DNA of 62,818 nt, from assembly GCA_022615575.1 (NCBI GenBank), contig JAKEGM010000027.1, positions 1 to 62,818 on the forward strand, written 5' to 3'. This stretch comes from Planctomycetales bacterium (GTDB taxonomy: Bacteria > Planctomycetota > Phycisphaerae > Sedimentisphaerales > Anaerohalosphaeraceae). Position numbers and translations under genes: made by a program. Within the stretch, counting starts at the first letter, position 1. Each line of letters starts with the position of its first letter. Under the pieces are notes generated by a model that made no database searches, was not told where the DNA came from, and saw only the letters and a program-made list of their open reading frames with translations. Positions 28,501-36,782 of the stretch are shown here, one piece after another.

Positions 28501-30533
28501 TGCGGATAGGAGTTGATCAAAGTAAGGTTTTCGCAACGGATATTTCCGGGAACTTCTTCATTTTGGATGCCGCTGGAGATATAACCTTGCAAAGTGAAAC
28601 AATCTTGCAGATTGGATCGTGCAAAGATATAGCCGTCCAAAACGGGTATGCATACATAACGGGAGAAACCGGCATGGAAATTCTTGACATATCCAATCCT
28701 GCCGCCCCTGTTTCCATATCGGTTTTTTCGAACTTAGCCGGCCCGCAGGGGATTCTGTTAGATGGGACCGTTGCTTATGTTGCCGATGGTACGGCCGGAC
28801 TTAAAATTCTTGACATTGCTGCTCCAGCAGCTGTTTCTCCGCTGGGCAGCTACGCATTGGCATCTGCGCCGAGCAGTGTCATCGCACCGGACTCCCTGGA
28901 AAATGTTTATGTTGCCGGTAACGGTCAGAATTTGATGAATTATGATTTGTCGGCCTCGGCCGCACCTGTTTCAAAAGATATCTATGGCATTCTCAACCAG
29001 GCGGAAGATGTCGCCATCGAAGGGCAGTATGCTTTTGCAGCGGCAGGACTTTCGGGGTTGCAGATATTTGATTTATTAAATCCCGGCGCCGCCCCGAACA
29101 CATTCGCAACGGCCGGTTTTGCATCCGCTGTTTCTGTGAATGGGTCGGCGGCGATGGTTTCGGACAGTAGCAGCGTTTATATTTTAGACGTTTTATCTCC
29201 ATGGGCGCCGTCGCTGCGTGGTTCATGGGAGCCAGATGGATGGGTCTTTGACATAGCCGCAGGGACTACGCACGGCTATATTGCCAAAGGCGGTCTGGGG
29301 ATCACAATTTTGAACCTTTCTGATGCCTTGCCGGTGGGCTCGTACCCTATCGACGGTATTGCTTACGCTGTTGCGGCAGACCAGGACATTCTGTATGTTG
29401 CCAGCGGTACCGCAGGCCTTACCATTCTTGATGTTTCGAATCCCGAATCGCCTTCACTGGTTTCCGAATACGATTTGCCAGGGGTGAGTGTCGATGTGGC
29501 GAAAGTCGGCAGCAGAATTTGCATTGCCGATGCGACGTCTGGTATTTCGGTTATTGATGTGTCCAATCCGGCAATGCCTGCCTTGTATGCCAGCGCACAA
29601 ACGAGTGCCCCTGCCTTCCATATCAGCAGTGCGGGGTCAAGAATCCTTGTTGCAGACAATAAGGGCGGATTGGCGGTACTGGGGGTAACCGATTGGCCGA
29701 AGGATTTAATACAGGGCAATATCTCAGGCGACGACAGGGTTGATTTAGAGGACTTGACCCTGCTGGCAGAACAATGGCTGTATGTTGAAACAGAGCTTAA
29801 CCATGCAGCAGGCAATATCGATTATTATGACACCGTTGTGAATCTCGGCGATTTAACTGTATTGGCGGTTAACTGGCAGGATGTTATTATCCCTCCGCAT
29901 CTGATAGGTTACTGGCAATTAAATGAGACAGCTGGTTCTATTGCATCGGATTCAACACCAAACGGTTATAACGGCGTCTTGACGAACATGGACAACAGCG
30001 ACTGGGTAGCAGGAAAAGTGGGGAATGCCCTTGACTTCGACGGAGTGGACGATTATGTTCAAATCGCGGGTTATAAAGGCATCACCGGCACTGCCAGCCG
30101 AACCTGTATGGCGTGGATCAAAACAACCAATGCTCAGCAAACGATTATTCTTAGTTGGGGCACAGAATTACAAAACGGCCAAAAATGGACGTTCCGTACG
30201 GAACCCGATGGGACCCTGTCTGTTGGAGTTTGGGGCGGAAATATCAAAACCGAAGCCACTGTCAATAACGGACAGTGGCGCCATGTTGCGGCGGTACTGG
30301 AGAATGACGGCAGTCCGACCGTCGGTGAAATCCGTCTTTACATTGATGGAACGCTGCAAAATGCCGTCCCTAATAATTCACAGGCAATCAATACGGTTGC
30401 TTTACAAGATGTGGTAATTGGTGCCCATAAAAATTTAGATGTTCCGGGGTCTTTTTTCAAAGGGTTGATTGACGACGTCAGAGTTTATGACCGGGCTTTG
30501 ACGGCACAGGAAATCCTGAATTTGGCACAATAA
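25563..30533 (+). CDS. Large secreted multidomain protein: DUF2271, Fn3-like, LVIVD repeats, two LamG domains, dockerin-like
   Basis: Start ATG 25563 gives a signal peptide (MKSLKLAGYIPAALAS... AQAAD); an ATG at 25539 is less likely. Domains in order: DUF2271-like (about 30-175), Fn3-like (180-290), an ASH-like strand region (IDLSPATVDFGQV, 295-345), a DUF1349/laminin-like region (355-540), LVIVD repeats (LDVSNPAAP type, about 13 in all), a LamG domain (about 762-960) inserted among them, more LVIVD repeats, a dockerin-like pair (about 1380-1440) and a second LamG at the C-terminus. The LVIVD repeats should form a beta-propeller. Role probably surface binding of glycans; partner unknown. Confidence 0.82.
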   Translation: MKSLKLAGYIPAALASLVAVLGIFADTAQAADANLNMVFTTTSAGGSYGNSHVHVVWIKDASGNFVYTAGSTTTDTKRALWANSRAYALSEWYSSNPSANRSADIAARTGATQTAYQTYNLNWNWRKKDGTVVPDGTYQIHFLCTNSDSGTPRNKFTRTITKGATAWSIGPVTEGGYTNVSLIYTPAGLGINATAATNVTSLSATLNGEVTATDGVNPTVTVYWGDNDGGTTASSWDHSVSLGTLGVGPFSSDISELAPMTTYYYRCRAVTTSPAKDIWSSSAISFTTPTPDSAQIDLSPATVDFGQVLLNASSDRTVLLRNFGKLPLQVSSLKLVGLENDAFTLVSPPVLPLTLDALPTSWSKQDIGSVGAAGNAVFNGSTITIEGSGVDIWDTLDEFYFVYQTLNGNGQIIARVDSLENTNGYAKAGLMMRNTLSAGSRNAFMGLMVTDGAAFQQRLTDGATTGSVHTNTYAAPYWVKLVRSGTTFSGFASPDGITWTQIGTNQTISMNTTIYIGLAVTSHNDGVLCTGVFSNTSGFQATTPDQEMLTVRFSPTSVQDYNYAKLAIGSNGPDKVAYVGLQGVGGSDAALGTRPVGGIGGNAKALAMYGDKVLMSQGAMLVLLDVSNPAAPSRVNQVRLEGVIEAITVQGNAAYAALGNKGFAVVNLNNFKPLPGTTTLETGGFASDIDSDGSTLCIADGVAGTHVYNISSPLDPVFVKTYATTGAAVAIDISGGLLYVLDESKGVQVFQLNTADFTKTPAVHWELDEKSGLVATDASSNNYNGTLTNMDNSDWVAGKTGNALNFDGVNDYVEVSGYKGIAGTASRTCSAWIKTTSTQQSTIISWGTEQNGQRWVFRTESDGTLAVGVGGGYIKTAAAVNNGQWHHVAAVLNNNDSPTVGEVLLYIDGTLQTATPSNSQAINTVASQNMMVGAVKNAAVPSLFFNGSIDDVRVYDQALAANEIQNIKSQKGYSGVELGVRIGVDQSKVFATDISGNFFILDAAGDITLQSETILQIGSCKDIAVQNGYAYITGETGMEILDISNPAAPVSISVFSNLAGPQGILLDGTVAYVADGTAGLKILDIAAPAAVSPLGSYALASAPSSVIAPDSLENVYVAGNGQNLMNYDLSASAAPVSKDIYGILNQAEDVAIEGQYAFAAAGLSGLQIFDLLNPGAAPNTFATAGFASAVSVNGSAAMVSDSSSVYILDVLSPWAPSLRGSWEPDGWVFDIAAGTTHGYIAKGGLGITILNLSDALPVGSYPIDGIAYAVAADQDILYVASGTAGLTILDVSNPESPSLVSEYDLPGVSVDVAKVGSRICIADATSGISVIDVSNPAMPALYASAQTSAPAFHISSAGSRILVADNKGGLAVLGVTDWPKDLIQGNISGDDRVDLEDLTLLAEQWLYVETELNHAAGNIDYYDTVVNLGDLTVLAVNWQDVIIPPHLIGYWQLNETAGSIASDSTPNGYNGVLTNMDNSDWVAGKVGNALDFDGVDDYVQIAGYKGITGTASRTCMAWIKTTNAQQTIILSWGTELQNGQKWTFRTEPDGTLSVGVWGGNIKTEATVNNGQWRHVAAVLENDGSPTVGEIRLYIDGTLQNAVPNNSQAINTVALQDVVIGAHKNLDVPGSFFKGLIDDVRVYDRALTAQEILNLAQ
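27856..28441 (+). repeat. LamG-encoding repeat, copy 1
   Basis: This stretch is similar at DNA level to 29914-30501 in the same gene. Both contain TTGACGAACATGGACAACAG, the GCCAGCCGAACCTG block and GACGACGTCAGAGTTTATGA near the end. The similarity indicates an intragenic duplication of a LamG (concanavalin-like) domain. Confidence 0.75.
29914..30501 (+). repeat. LamG-encoding repeat, copy 2
   Basis: Second copy of the duplicated LamG module, at the C-terminus of the protein. It matches copy 1 in frame over roughly 195 codons with scattered, mostly synonymous changes, so the duplication is older than a very recent event or is kept similar by conversion. Confidence 0.75.
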
Positions 30534-30566
30534 AGCGGTTTTGCTGCTGCCCAAGTTTAGAGTATC

Positions 30567-30608
30567 AAAAAAGTCCTCCACCTTCCCCGAAGGTGAAGGA
30601 CTTTTTTA
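30567..30608 (+). terminator. Intrinsic terminator after the large secreted protein
   Basis: AGTCCTCCACCTTC pairs with GAAGGTGAAGGACT (one mismatch) around a CCC loop and is followed by a run of T; the A-rich left flank makes it potentially bidirectional. It lies 34 bases past the stop at 30533. A second small hairpin, GGGGGA/TCCCCC, follows near 30625-30642. Confidence 0.85.
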
Positions 30609-30706
30609 AACTCTCCAAAACCCGGGGGACATGAATCCCCCATACATTTGCGCCCTGCCAAAACCGTTCATTTGTCTTGACAACACCGGTCCCAATCATT
30701 ACCCTG

Positions 30707-30735
30707 TTGACAACCGTGTAAGCACAATCAGATAT
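30707..30735 (+). promoter_or_regulatory. Candidate promoter of the MFS transporter gene
   Basis: TTGACA (30707-30712) is followed after 17 bases by AGATAT (30730-30735), a weak -10. An identical TTGACAAC lies 30 bases upstream (30677-30684). Transcription would begin about 75 bases before the MFS start codon. Confidence 0.35.
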
Positions 30736-30815
30736 TTTGCCTGTTTTCAGAACGAACGCTGAATGTCTGCTGGCTATGGAAATACCGTAAACAGAATTAA
30801 ATAAAGGAATCGCCA

Positions 30816-32198
30816 ATGACAATCGCAAACAAACTTCATTTATCCGGCAATCCTGTGCTGAGAATCGGAACCCTGTGCATTATGTATATCGCCCAGGGTA
30901 TTACGCATGGTTTTATCGCCATCACATTAGTTGACTACCTGACCAATGAGGGGGTGGGCACGGATCGTATCGCAGGCATCATGGCGATTGCTGTTTTGCC
31001 ATGGACGGTTAAGTGGATATGGGGTCCCGTCATTGACCGATTCACCTACCTTGCCATGGGGCGTCGTCGCCCCTGGCTCATTGCTTCGCAGTTAATGATG
31101 ACCCTGACAATGGGAGCAATTTTATGCCTCGGCAATATCTCCGAGCATATCACCGCCCTGATGTATATATTTTTAATTCACAACATATTCAAGTCCTTGC
31201 AGGATGTATCCGTTGACGCCTTGGCCGTCGATATCCTCAAAGAAGAGGAACGCGGGCGCGCCAATGGATTGATGTACGGTTTTAGCTATGCCGGCTCATT
31301 CATCGGCATTGGACTCAATTACATCGTGGACGGCTTCAGCATGGAGACAGCCGTCAGCATTATGATAATATTCCTTTTGGTCATTATGGCATTCCCGCTT
31401 TTGCTCAGAGAACGTCCGGGCGAGAAACTTCTCCCTTGGACAAAAGGCGAGTGCGTCCTTTCAAAACAGCAGGTAAGCGTCACGTCAACAAAAGAGCTGT
31501 TGGGTCTTCTCGTAAAGGCATTTTCCATTCGTTCCACGGTATTAACGGCGGTTGCGGCAATCCTGATCTATATTGCGGCCAACTTAATGGGACCGTTAGC
31601 GTCCATGCTGTACACTCAGAAACTTGGCTTCAGCTCGAGTTTTTTCTCTACCATTGGAGTGATCGATACCTTGGGCATGATGGTCGGGTCAATGGCCGGA
31701 GGATACATCGCCGACAAACTGGGCCATAAACGAATCATCTCCGCTTGCCTGATATTATTGACTGTAATATGGACAGGAAATGGTTTTTTAATGCCATTAT
31801 GGCAAATGAAACCCTATATTTTAATTACCGGCATAATCTCAGGCGTGCTTATCGGATGCATGGCGGCCGGCTTTTTCTCATTGGCAATGGACGTATCGTG
31901 GAAAAGAATCGGAGGCAGTCACTTTGCCGGCTACATGGCAATGTTAAACCTGTCTATAATGATTGCTCTCAAGGCCACGACCCCCGTTGAAACATTCGCC
32001 CAAAAGCTGGGTATGTCCGAGTTTTTCAAAACAAACATGGGGCAACTGGAATGTTTCAGCAATCAGGATTTACTGCCGTACGGCTTGATGTCTATTTTTA
32101 TGGGCCTGTTCAATCTTGTCGTTTTGATCCCGTTGGCATTTATCGACCCGCATCAGACGGCCAGGGTCCTCGGCAATCCTGAAGAGCAAACAGCATAG
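30816..32198 (+). CDS. Major facilitator superfamily permease, AmpG-like
   Basis: 460 residues with about twelve hydrophobic helices. The N-terminal LPWTVKWIWGPVIDRF and the loop FKSLQDVSVDALAVDIL...ERGRANGLMYG are typical of the AmpG/SLC33-like MFS branch, and GRRRPWLIASQ is the A-like loop between helices 2 and 3. AmpG members carry anhydro-muropeptides into the cytosol; others carry different small molecules, so the substrate is not certain. An AAGGAA ribosome site lies before the ATG. Confidence 0.8.
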   Translation: MTIANKLHLSGNPVLRIGTLCIMYIAQGITHGFIAITLVDYLTNEGVGTDRIAGIMAIAVLPWTVKWIWGPVIDRFTYLAMGRRRPWLIASQLMMTLTMGAILCLGNISEHITALMYIFLIHNIFKSLQDVSVDALAVDILKEEERGRANGLMYGFSYAGSFIGIGLNYIVDGFSMETAVSIMIIFLLVIMAFPLLLRERPGEKLLPWTKGECVLSKQQVSVTSTKELLGLLVKAFSIRSTVLTAVAAILIYIAANLMGPLASMLYTQKLGFSSSFFSTIGVIDTLGMMVGSMAGGYIADKLGHKRIISACLILLTVIWTGNGFLMPLWQMKPYILITGIISGVLIGCMAAGFFSLAMDVSWKRIGGSHFAGYMAMLNLSIMIALKATTPVETFAQKLGMSEFFKTNMGQLECFSNQDLLPYGLMSIFMGLFNLVVLIPLAFIDPHQTARVLGNPEEQTA

Positions 32199-32337
32199 CA
32201 ATACCTCGTGCTTCTCACCGCACGGCTGGCAAAGAAAACGGGGATAGGTACGTTCCGCCGTCAGGCGGATTAGACCTGTTCCCGCTGCGAAGCATTACTG
32301 CTTGAATATCGCCCTGGCCCGTATTAAAATAGGGGGG

Positions 32338-32853
32338 ATGATTTATTTTTGGATTACCCTCTTGATTCTGCTGAACGGCTGCTGGCTGGCAACGGTGCCG
32401 TTTACCCTGCCGGGCAACTGGCTGATGGTCATAACGACCTGTCTGTTTGCCTGGTGGCAGTGGGACAACGGCATTCTGGGATGGCCGCTATTGGTGACTA
32501 TTACGGCGCTGGCGTTGATCGGTGAACTTGCTGAGTTTTTTGCTGGGGCCGGCGGGGCGAAAAAGGCAGGGGCAACCTGGCGGGGAGCGGCCGCGGCTAT
32601 TGCAGGCGCTATTTTCGGCGCAATCTTCGGTACAATCATCCTCCCTGTGCCTTTGTTTGGAACGATGCTGGGGGCCTGTTTCGGGGCGGGACTGATGACC
32701 TGGACAGTCGAACGCAGCGCAGGAAAAACAAAGGACCAGTCCGTCCGTTCGGGCGTGGGGGCCGGCAAAGGGGTTCTGATTGGTACGCTGAGCAAATTCG
32801 CTGTCGGCTGTCTGATTTGGCTGCTAATTGCCATCGCCGCATTCCGGCCTTAA
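32338..32853 (+). CDS. DUF456 family membrane protein
   Basis: About 171 residues with four or five hydrophobic segments and many small residues. The N-terminal TVPFTLPGNWLMV, the ELAEFFAGAGGAKKAGATWRGA loop and the IFGAIFGTIILPVPLFGTMLGACFGA region are characteristic of DUF456. The start is uncertain: ATG 32338 has a G-run very close upstream, and an in-frame TTG at 32302 adds 12 residues. Function of the family is unknown. A 6-bp hairpin (TCCGCC/GGCGGA, 32254-32269) lies between it and the MFS gene. Confidence 0.75.
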   Translation: MIYFWITLLILLNGCWLATVPFTLPGNWLMVITTCLFAWWQWDNGILGWPLLVTITALALIGELAEFFAGAGGAKKAGATWRGAAAAIAGAIFGAIFGTIILPVPLFGTMLGACFGAGLMTWTVERSAGKTKDQSVRSGVGAGKGVLIGTLSKFAVGCLIWLLIAIAAFRP

Positions 32854-32958
32854 CCCCCTGCTGTTTTTTCTTATCGCAGAACGCAACCCCGATTTTTCTC
32901 TTTGCAAATACAGGGCGGCTTGTGTATAGTTCGTATCATTTAAGGAAGGGATTTTGAT

Positions 32959-33609
32959 ATGAAAACTCGATGGACATTTCTTGCGTTTTGCCTCTGTACA
33001 TTCGGATTTCTCTGTGCCCAAACACCGCTTCCCCCGCCCGCCGTGTCCTATGGCGATGCCGAGGTAGCCGCGGTCCTGCGCCTTGATGAGAATGTCACCC
33101 TGTTTTGCGACATTGCGGATTTTCCCCCCGTCATCGGTAAAAATATGCCGGTTCAAATCAAGGGCCTCAAGCCCGCTCCCAACGCTCAGGATAACCTGAA
33201 ACTTCTGGTTTTTTTGAATGAGATGTTCTTCTCCAAAGATGCCAAGCCGCAAAAAATCATCCTTCGGAAAATCCAGCGAGGAGACCGTTTTTGCTTTGTC
33301 GCAGATGTCGAGGTGGACGGCAAGGACCTCTGCGACCTGCTTGTTGAAAAGAAACTGGCCCAAGAGGTGATCGAAGTCCCTTCTGCGCCGAATGTCCAGC
33401 CGGCCAATCCCGGCACGGATGGACAAACGCCCACAAACCAGCCGGCCGCACCCAGCGGCGCCTATATCGCCGCCAAGTCCAGCAAAGTCTTTCATCGGGC
33501 CGATTGCTCCCATGTCAAACGGATGGATGCTTCAAAGGCCATCACCTTTACAACCCGCCAGGATGCCGAAGCAGCCGGACGCCGTCCCTGCAAGACCTGC
33601 AACCCGTGA
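32959..33609 (+). CDS. Secreted protein with SNase-like region and C-terminal Ada-type zinc-binding motif
   Basis: 216 residues with a signal peptide (MKTRWTFLAFCLCTFGFLCAQ). Residues about 45-145 resemble a staphylococcal-nuclease/OB-like fold (MPVQIKGL, FLNEMFF, DVEVDGKDLCDLLVEKKLAQEV), although the catalytic Arg/Glu set is not obvious. A Pro-rich linker leads to a C-terminal KVFHRADCSHVKRM...RRPCKTC motif, the four-ligand pattern of the small Ada-like zinc domain often fused to nuclease-like modules. It is probably periplasmic; activity is uncertain. Confidence 0.68.
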   Translation: MKTRWTFLAFCLCTFGFLCAQTPLPPPAVSYGDAEVAAVLRLDENVTLFCDIADFPPVIGKNMPVQIKGLKPAPNAQDNLKLLVFLNEMFFSKDAKPQKIILRKIQRGDRFCFVADVEVDGKDLCDLLVEKKLAQEVIEVPSAPNVQPANPGTDGQTPTNQPAAPSGAYIAAKSSKVFHRADCSHVKRMDASKAITFTTRQDAEAAGRRPCKTCNP

Positions 33610-34317
33610 TCATATCTCCCAGTTCGGCGATTGCTTGATAAACTTGTTCTGGATGATCATTCCAATCACCGTTGGAAGAATCAATACCAGCGGCAGAAAC
33701 CAGTCGTGCAGGGTAACCAGATTGTGAATATGCCCGGTCGGCGGAGTTGTTACTTGTGTTTCATATTGATGCAACAGGGCCAGCATTCCGGAAACCAGAA
33801 TCAGACTTCCTCCCAAACTGGTGAACAGCATCACCGATACTTTCAGCAGAATAAACGAAATCAGCCCGCCGGCGATAAACCCGACGATAAACCCCGCGGG
33901 CAAATAGACCTGCGACAATCCCAGCGCAATCCACAGTCCGCCTGTTACAATCCCCCCTGCCAGTGCCCCAAGGACAGACACACACCACTTCATCAGCGGA
34001 ATCGACACTATGGCAAACAGAATCATTCCGGCAAGACCGCCCCAGATGACCGCATTCGGACTCGTACTAAGTTTTTCGCCGGCCAGAATGCCCAAAAACA
34101 GTCCGATGAATCCAAAACTGATAACAACCAGAACACGGAAAATCCGCCAGCCGTACAGCATGTAAACCACACCAACCGAAATCATCAGCAATGCAAATCG
34201 CCAATCCAGCGTACTGATAAGGTCCCAGAAGTCCTTTTTCACTTCGCCCACATTGAGAAGTTCCGCAGCACGTCCGGTTTCTTCGGTTACGGTTGCCAAT
34301 AACATTGTCAGGTCCAT
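33610..34317 (-). CDS. Polytopic membrane protein, DUF4203/TMEM198-like
   Basis: 235 residues: a short N-terminal soluble part, then about seven hydrophobic segments rich in Gly (AGEKLSTSPNAVIWGGLAG, GGIVTGGLWIALG, IVGFIAGGLISFILLK). The Gly-rich repeating helices resemble the DUF4203/TM7S3-TMEM198 fold. It is the last gene of a three-gene minus-strand operon; its start overlaps the stop of the previous gene (10 bases). Function unknown. Confidence 0.65.
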   Translation of the reverse strand: MDLTMLLATVTEETGRAAELLNVGEVKKDFWDLISTLDWRFALLMISVGVVYMLYGWRIFRVLVVISFGFIGLFLGILAGEKLSTSPNAVIWGGLAGMILFAIVSIPLMKWCVSVLGALAGGIVTGGLWIALGLSQVYLPAGFIVGFIAGGLISFILLKVSVMLFTSLGGSLILVSGMLALLHQYETQVTTPPTGHIHNLVTLHDWFLPLVLILPTVIGMIIQNKFIKQSPNWEI

Positions 34318-34532
34318 TTTTTGTTTCCCTCATTTAAAATTTGTTTCGCAGCATCCTGTTTGGTTTTCTTTACCGGGCACAGCCACAACTGCAGCAGTAC
34401 GCCCGCGCCTGCCATTCCAAGCCACAACACCCCCCCAAATAACCACTGCCGGTCGATCATCGCAAACGGCGAAGCTCCTTTATACAGTAAAAGCAGCATC
34501 ATTCCTGCAGCGATCAATAAGGTTCCCGTCAC
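34308..34532 (-). CDS. Small membrane protein, middle gene of a three-gene operon
   Basis: 74 residues from a GTG start, with two hydrophobic helices (MTGTLLIAAGMMLLLLY and WLFGGVLWLGMAGAGVLLQLWL) and a basic tail. It overlaps the next gene's start and begins 27 bases after the preceding gene's stop. I do not recognise a family; the overlap supports it being real. Confidence 0.6.
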   Translation of the reverse strand: MTGTLLIAAGMMLLLLYKGASPFAMIDRQWLFGGVLWLGMAGAGVLLQLWLCPVKKTKQDAAKQILNEGNKKWT

Positions 34533-34559
34533 CGAGGTCGTCGCGGCACATATCAGTCG

Positions 34560-35048
34560 CTAACTGAAAAATCCGATCCCTGCGACGGCCAGTCCAATCA
34601 GCATCGCTAAAGATTTTCTGCTCTGAGGGATCGTTTTGAAAAAATCCGTCATCTGTTGTCTGAGCGTACCTGCCAGGACTTCAATCCGTTGAACGCTTTC
34701 AGTAAGGTTCCACTGCTGTAAGACCATCGAAGAACCATCTGCCCCGAGCCGATTTTGCGAAAGGTCTGATTTGATTATCAGCGGCCCGGCTAAAACCACA
34801 GCCGCGGCCAAACAGCCGCCCATCACGACCGGCAGTGCCACCAACGGAATCAAACTGCGGTCGGTAAACGCCCAAGCACAGCAAAATCCTGCCAACGCCA
34901 TTGAAAAAGCGGCAACGGGCTTCAGCCAGCGGAGTCCGCCCAGCCATGCAAAAAGGCCGCAGACAGTCAACACAACCCCCGACCCAAGCACAAGCAGGGG
35001 AACAACCTGTTGAATAACGGGTTGGATGTCCTCATTCGATATCGCCAC
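34560..35048 (-). CDS. Membrane protein of unknown function, first gene of a three-gene operon
   Basis: 162 residues with hydrophobic segments at about 17-35, 40-60, 65-92 and a final helix (AMLIGLAVAGIGFFS). A charged amphipathic stretch (VQRIEVLAGTLRQQMTDFFKTIP) separates the third and last helices. No family recognised. With the two downstream genes it makes a small all-membrane operon reading away from the TPR-alphaCTD gene. Confidence 0.62.
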   Translation of the reverse strand: MAISNEDIQPVIQQVVPLLVLGSGVVLTVCGLFAWLGGLRWLKPVAAFSMALAGFCCAWAFTDRSLIPLVALPVVMGGCLAAAVVLAGPLIIKSDLSQNRLGADGSSMVLQQWNLTESVQRIEVLAGTLRQQMTDFFKTIPQSRKSLAMLIGLAVAGIGFFS

Positions 35049-35307
35049 AACCCCTTTTATAAAAAGTATTTAAAGTGAAATATATAGTTTCCGGAAACGA
35101 GGCCGTGCCTTTGCTTGTATCGGTTTTGGCGTCTGTTTTTCATAAAATATCCCCAAAAATGAATTGTTTATCAAAACCCTCTCTCAAACACCTTATGGCA
35201 TCACCCACACTGCCGCTATGCGGAAATTTGAAACGATTGAGCGATTGCGGAAACCCTCAAAATATAGTATTCCTATCTACATTCAGGGGTAATATGTAAA
35301 ATTCCTA

Positions 35308-35335
35308 TTGCAAATCTTTTTTGTTGCTCTATAAT
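35308..35335 (+). promoter_or_regulatory. Strong sigma-70 promoter for the TPR-alphaCTD gene
   Basis: TTGCAA (35308-35313) and a perfect TATAAT (35330-35335) are 16 bases apart. The transcript would start near 35342 and have a leader of about 119 bases, ending with AAGGAG about 10 bases before ATG 35461. The rest of the 35049-35307 intergenic stretch, between divergent genes, holds no gene I can support. Confidence 0.65.
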
Positions 35336-35460
35336 GCTTGGCTTATATTGGTACCGGAAAATCATATTCTTAGAGTTAGTGCCGTAAGGATAAGGTGTCT
35401 TTGCGGAGAAATGGATAGATAAACCCTGAAACATCAAGGAATTCAAGGAGCTGTATAGCC

Positions 35461-36750
35461 ATGGTATCTTTAGCCGACGCACCTGTTAATCTGTTTGGGG
35501 CGGAACTGCCAAGCTTTGATCAGATCAAGAAGCTCGGACAATTTGTCAACGCAAGCGAAGCGAACCGGATAAAATTCCGCCAGGAAGCGGATAAGCAAAG
35601 CGATGCTCTCGTACAGGGACTGGCCATGCTTTTGTGCGGCCAGACGCGGGACGCCATCGAAAAGCTGACCAAAGGAAAAGAATGCGTGCAAAAACATCTT
35701 GCACTGGGGCATGCATTCCGCAGGACGGGGCTGTTCGACAAGGCCATCGAACAGTTTGACAAGGCCGCCAAGCAATGCGAGGGAATTACAATTGCAATGG
35801 AAAAAGCCCAGACATGGCGGCTCGCGGGCAAACTGGACAAGGCCGAAGCAGAATTGAAAAACTGTGCCAATTTTAAGAATGTCAGCGCTGAATACCATTA
35901 TCAGCTCGGCCGGCTTCTGGATGCCGAGGGCGAATACGAAAGCGCCATTGACCAGTACGAACACGCCGTTGATCTGGATGGCAACCACGTGAATGCGATT
36001 TTCCAGCTTGCCTATTCCTTTGACCTTCGCGGCGACGATGAAGCGGCGGTGTATTATTACAAGGAACTGATTCAGGTCACTCCGGCACACGTCAATGGGC
36101 TGCTGAACCTGGGGGTCATGTATGAGGACATGGGCGAATACGAAAAAGCCCTGCACTGTGTCGAGACCGTTTTGATGTCCCACCCGAATCATTCCAAGGC
36201 CCTCCTGTTTCGCAAGGATATCGCCAGCGCCAGCGTGATGGTTTATGACGAGGAAAAAGAAAAGCGGCGAGATCGCCAGAACAAGATACTGGAAATCCCT
36301 ATCTCGGACTTCGAACTCTCGGTTCGCAGCCGCAACTGCCTCAAAAAGATGAACATTAATACCTTGGGCGATTTACTGCGGACCACCGAAGCGGAATTGC
36401 TGTCCTATAAGAATTTCGGCGAAACCAGTCTGATGGAAATCAAGAAGATTCTGGAGTATAAAGGGCTTCGGCTGGGAATGGCGCTCGAAGAAAAAGGAAC
36501 CGTCAAATCGACAGACCCCGACATTGCCGGACAAGCCAGTCCTGAAATTCTGCAGAAGACGACGGACGAACTGGAATTATCGGTTCGTGCTCGTCGTGCT
36601 CTGGAGCGATTGGGAGTCAAAACGGTGCTGGACCTGATCAGCAAAACCGAAGCGGAGCTGCTGGGCTGCAAGAATTTCGGGGTCACCAGTCTCAATGAGA
36701 TTAAGGATCGTCTGACCGGCTTGGGATTGGCCCTCCGTAAGTTAGAGTAG
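35461..36750 (+). CDS. TPR protein with two tandem RNA-polymerase-alpha-CTD-like domains
   Basis: 429 residues. Residues about 60-255 contain five or six TPR units (AFRRTGLFDKAIEQFDKAAK, YQLGRLLDAEGEYESAIDQYE, NLGVMYEDMGEYEKALHC). Two C-terminal helix-hairpin-helix modules (about 279-345 and 364-428) strongly resemble the RNA polymerase alpha C-terminal domain: DFELSVRSRNCLKK with Arg289 at the E. coli Arg265 position, and NFGETSLMEIKKIL. The second copy keeps the Arg but replaces the Asn-Cys pair. It is not rpoA, as the alpha N-terminal domain is absent. It probably binds DNA or transcription factors, with TPRs for partners. Confidence 0.85.
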   Translation: MVSLADAPVNLFGAELPSFDQIKKLGQFVNASEANRIKFRQEADKQSDALVQGLAMLLCGQTRDAIEKLTKGKECVQKHLALGHAFRRTGLFDKAIEQFDKAAKQCEGITIAMEKAQTWRLAGKLDKAEAELKNCANFKNVSAEYHYQLGRLLDAEGEYESAIDQYEHAVDLDGNHVNAIFQLAYSFDLRGDDEAAVYYYKELIQVTPAHVNGLLNLGVMYEDMGEYEKALHCVETVLMSHPNHSKALLFRKDIASASVMVYDEEKEKRRDRQNKILEIPISDFELSVRSRNCLKKMNINTLGDLLRTTEAELLSYKNFGETSLMEIKKILEYKGLRLGMALEEKGTVKSTDPDIAGQASPEILQKTTDELELSVRARRALERLGVKTVLDLISKTEAELLGCKNFGVTSLNEIKDRLTGLGLALRKLE

Positions 36751-36782
36751 CAGGAAGAACGCTTGTTACGCCCATCAGTGGA

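Noticed and set aside
35461-36750. RNA polymerase alpha subunit (rpoA)
   Set aside because: Only CTD-like modules are present; the alpha N-terminal dimerisation domain is replaced by TPRs.
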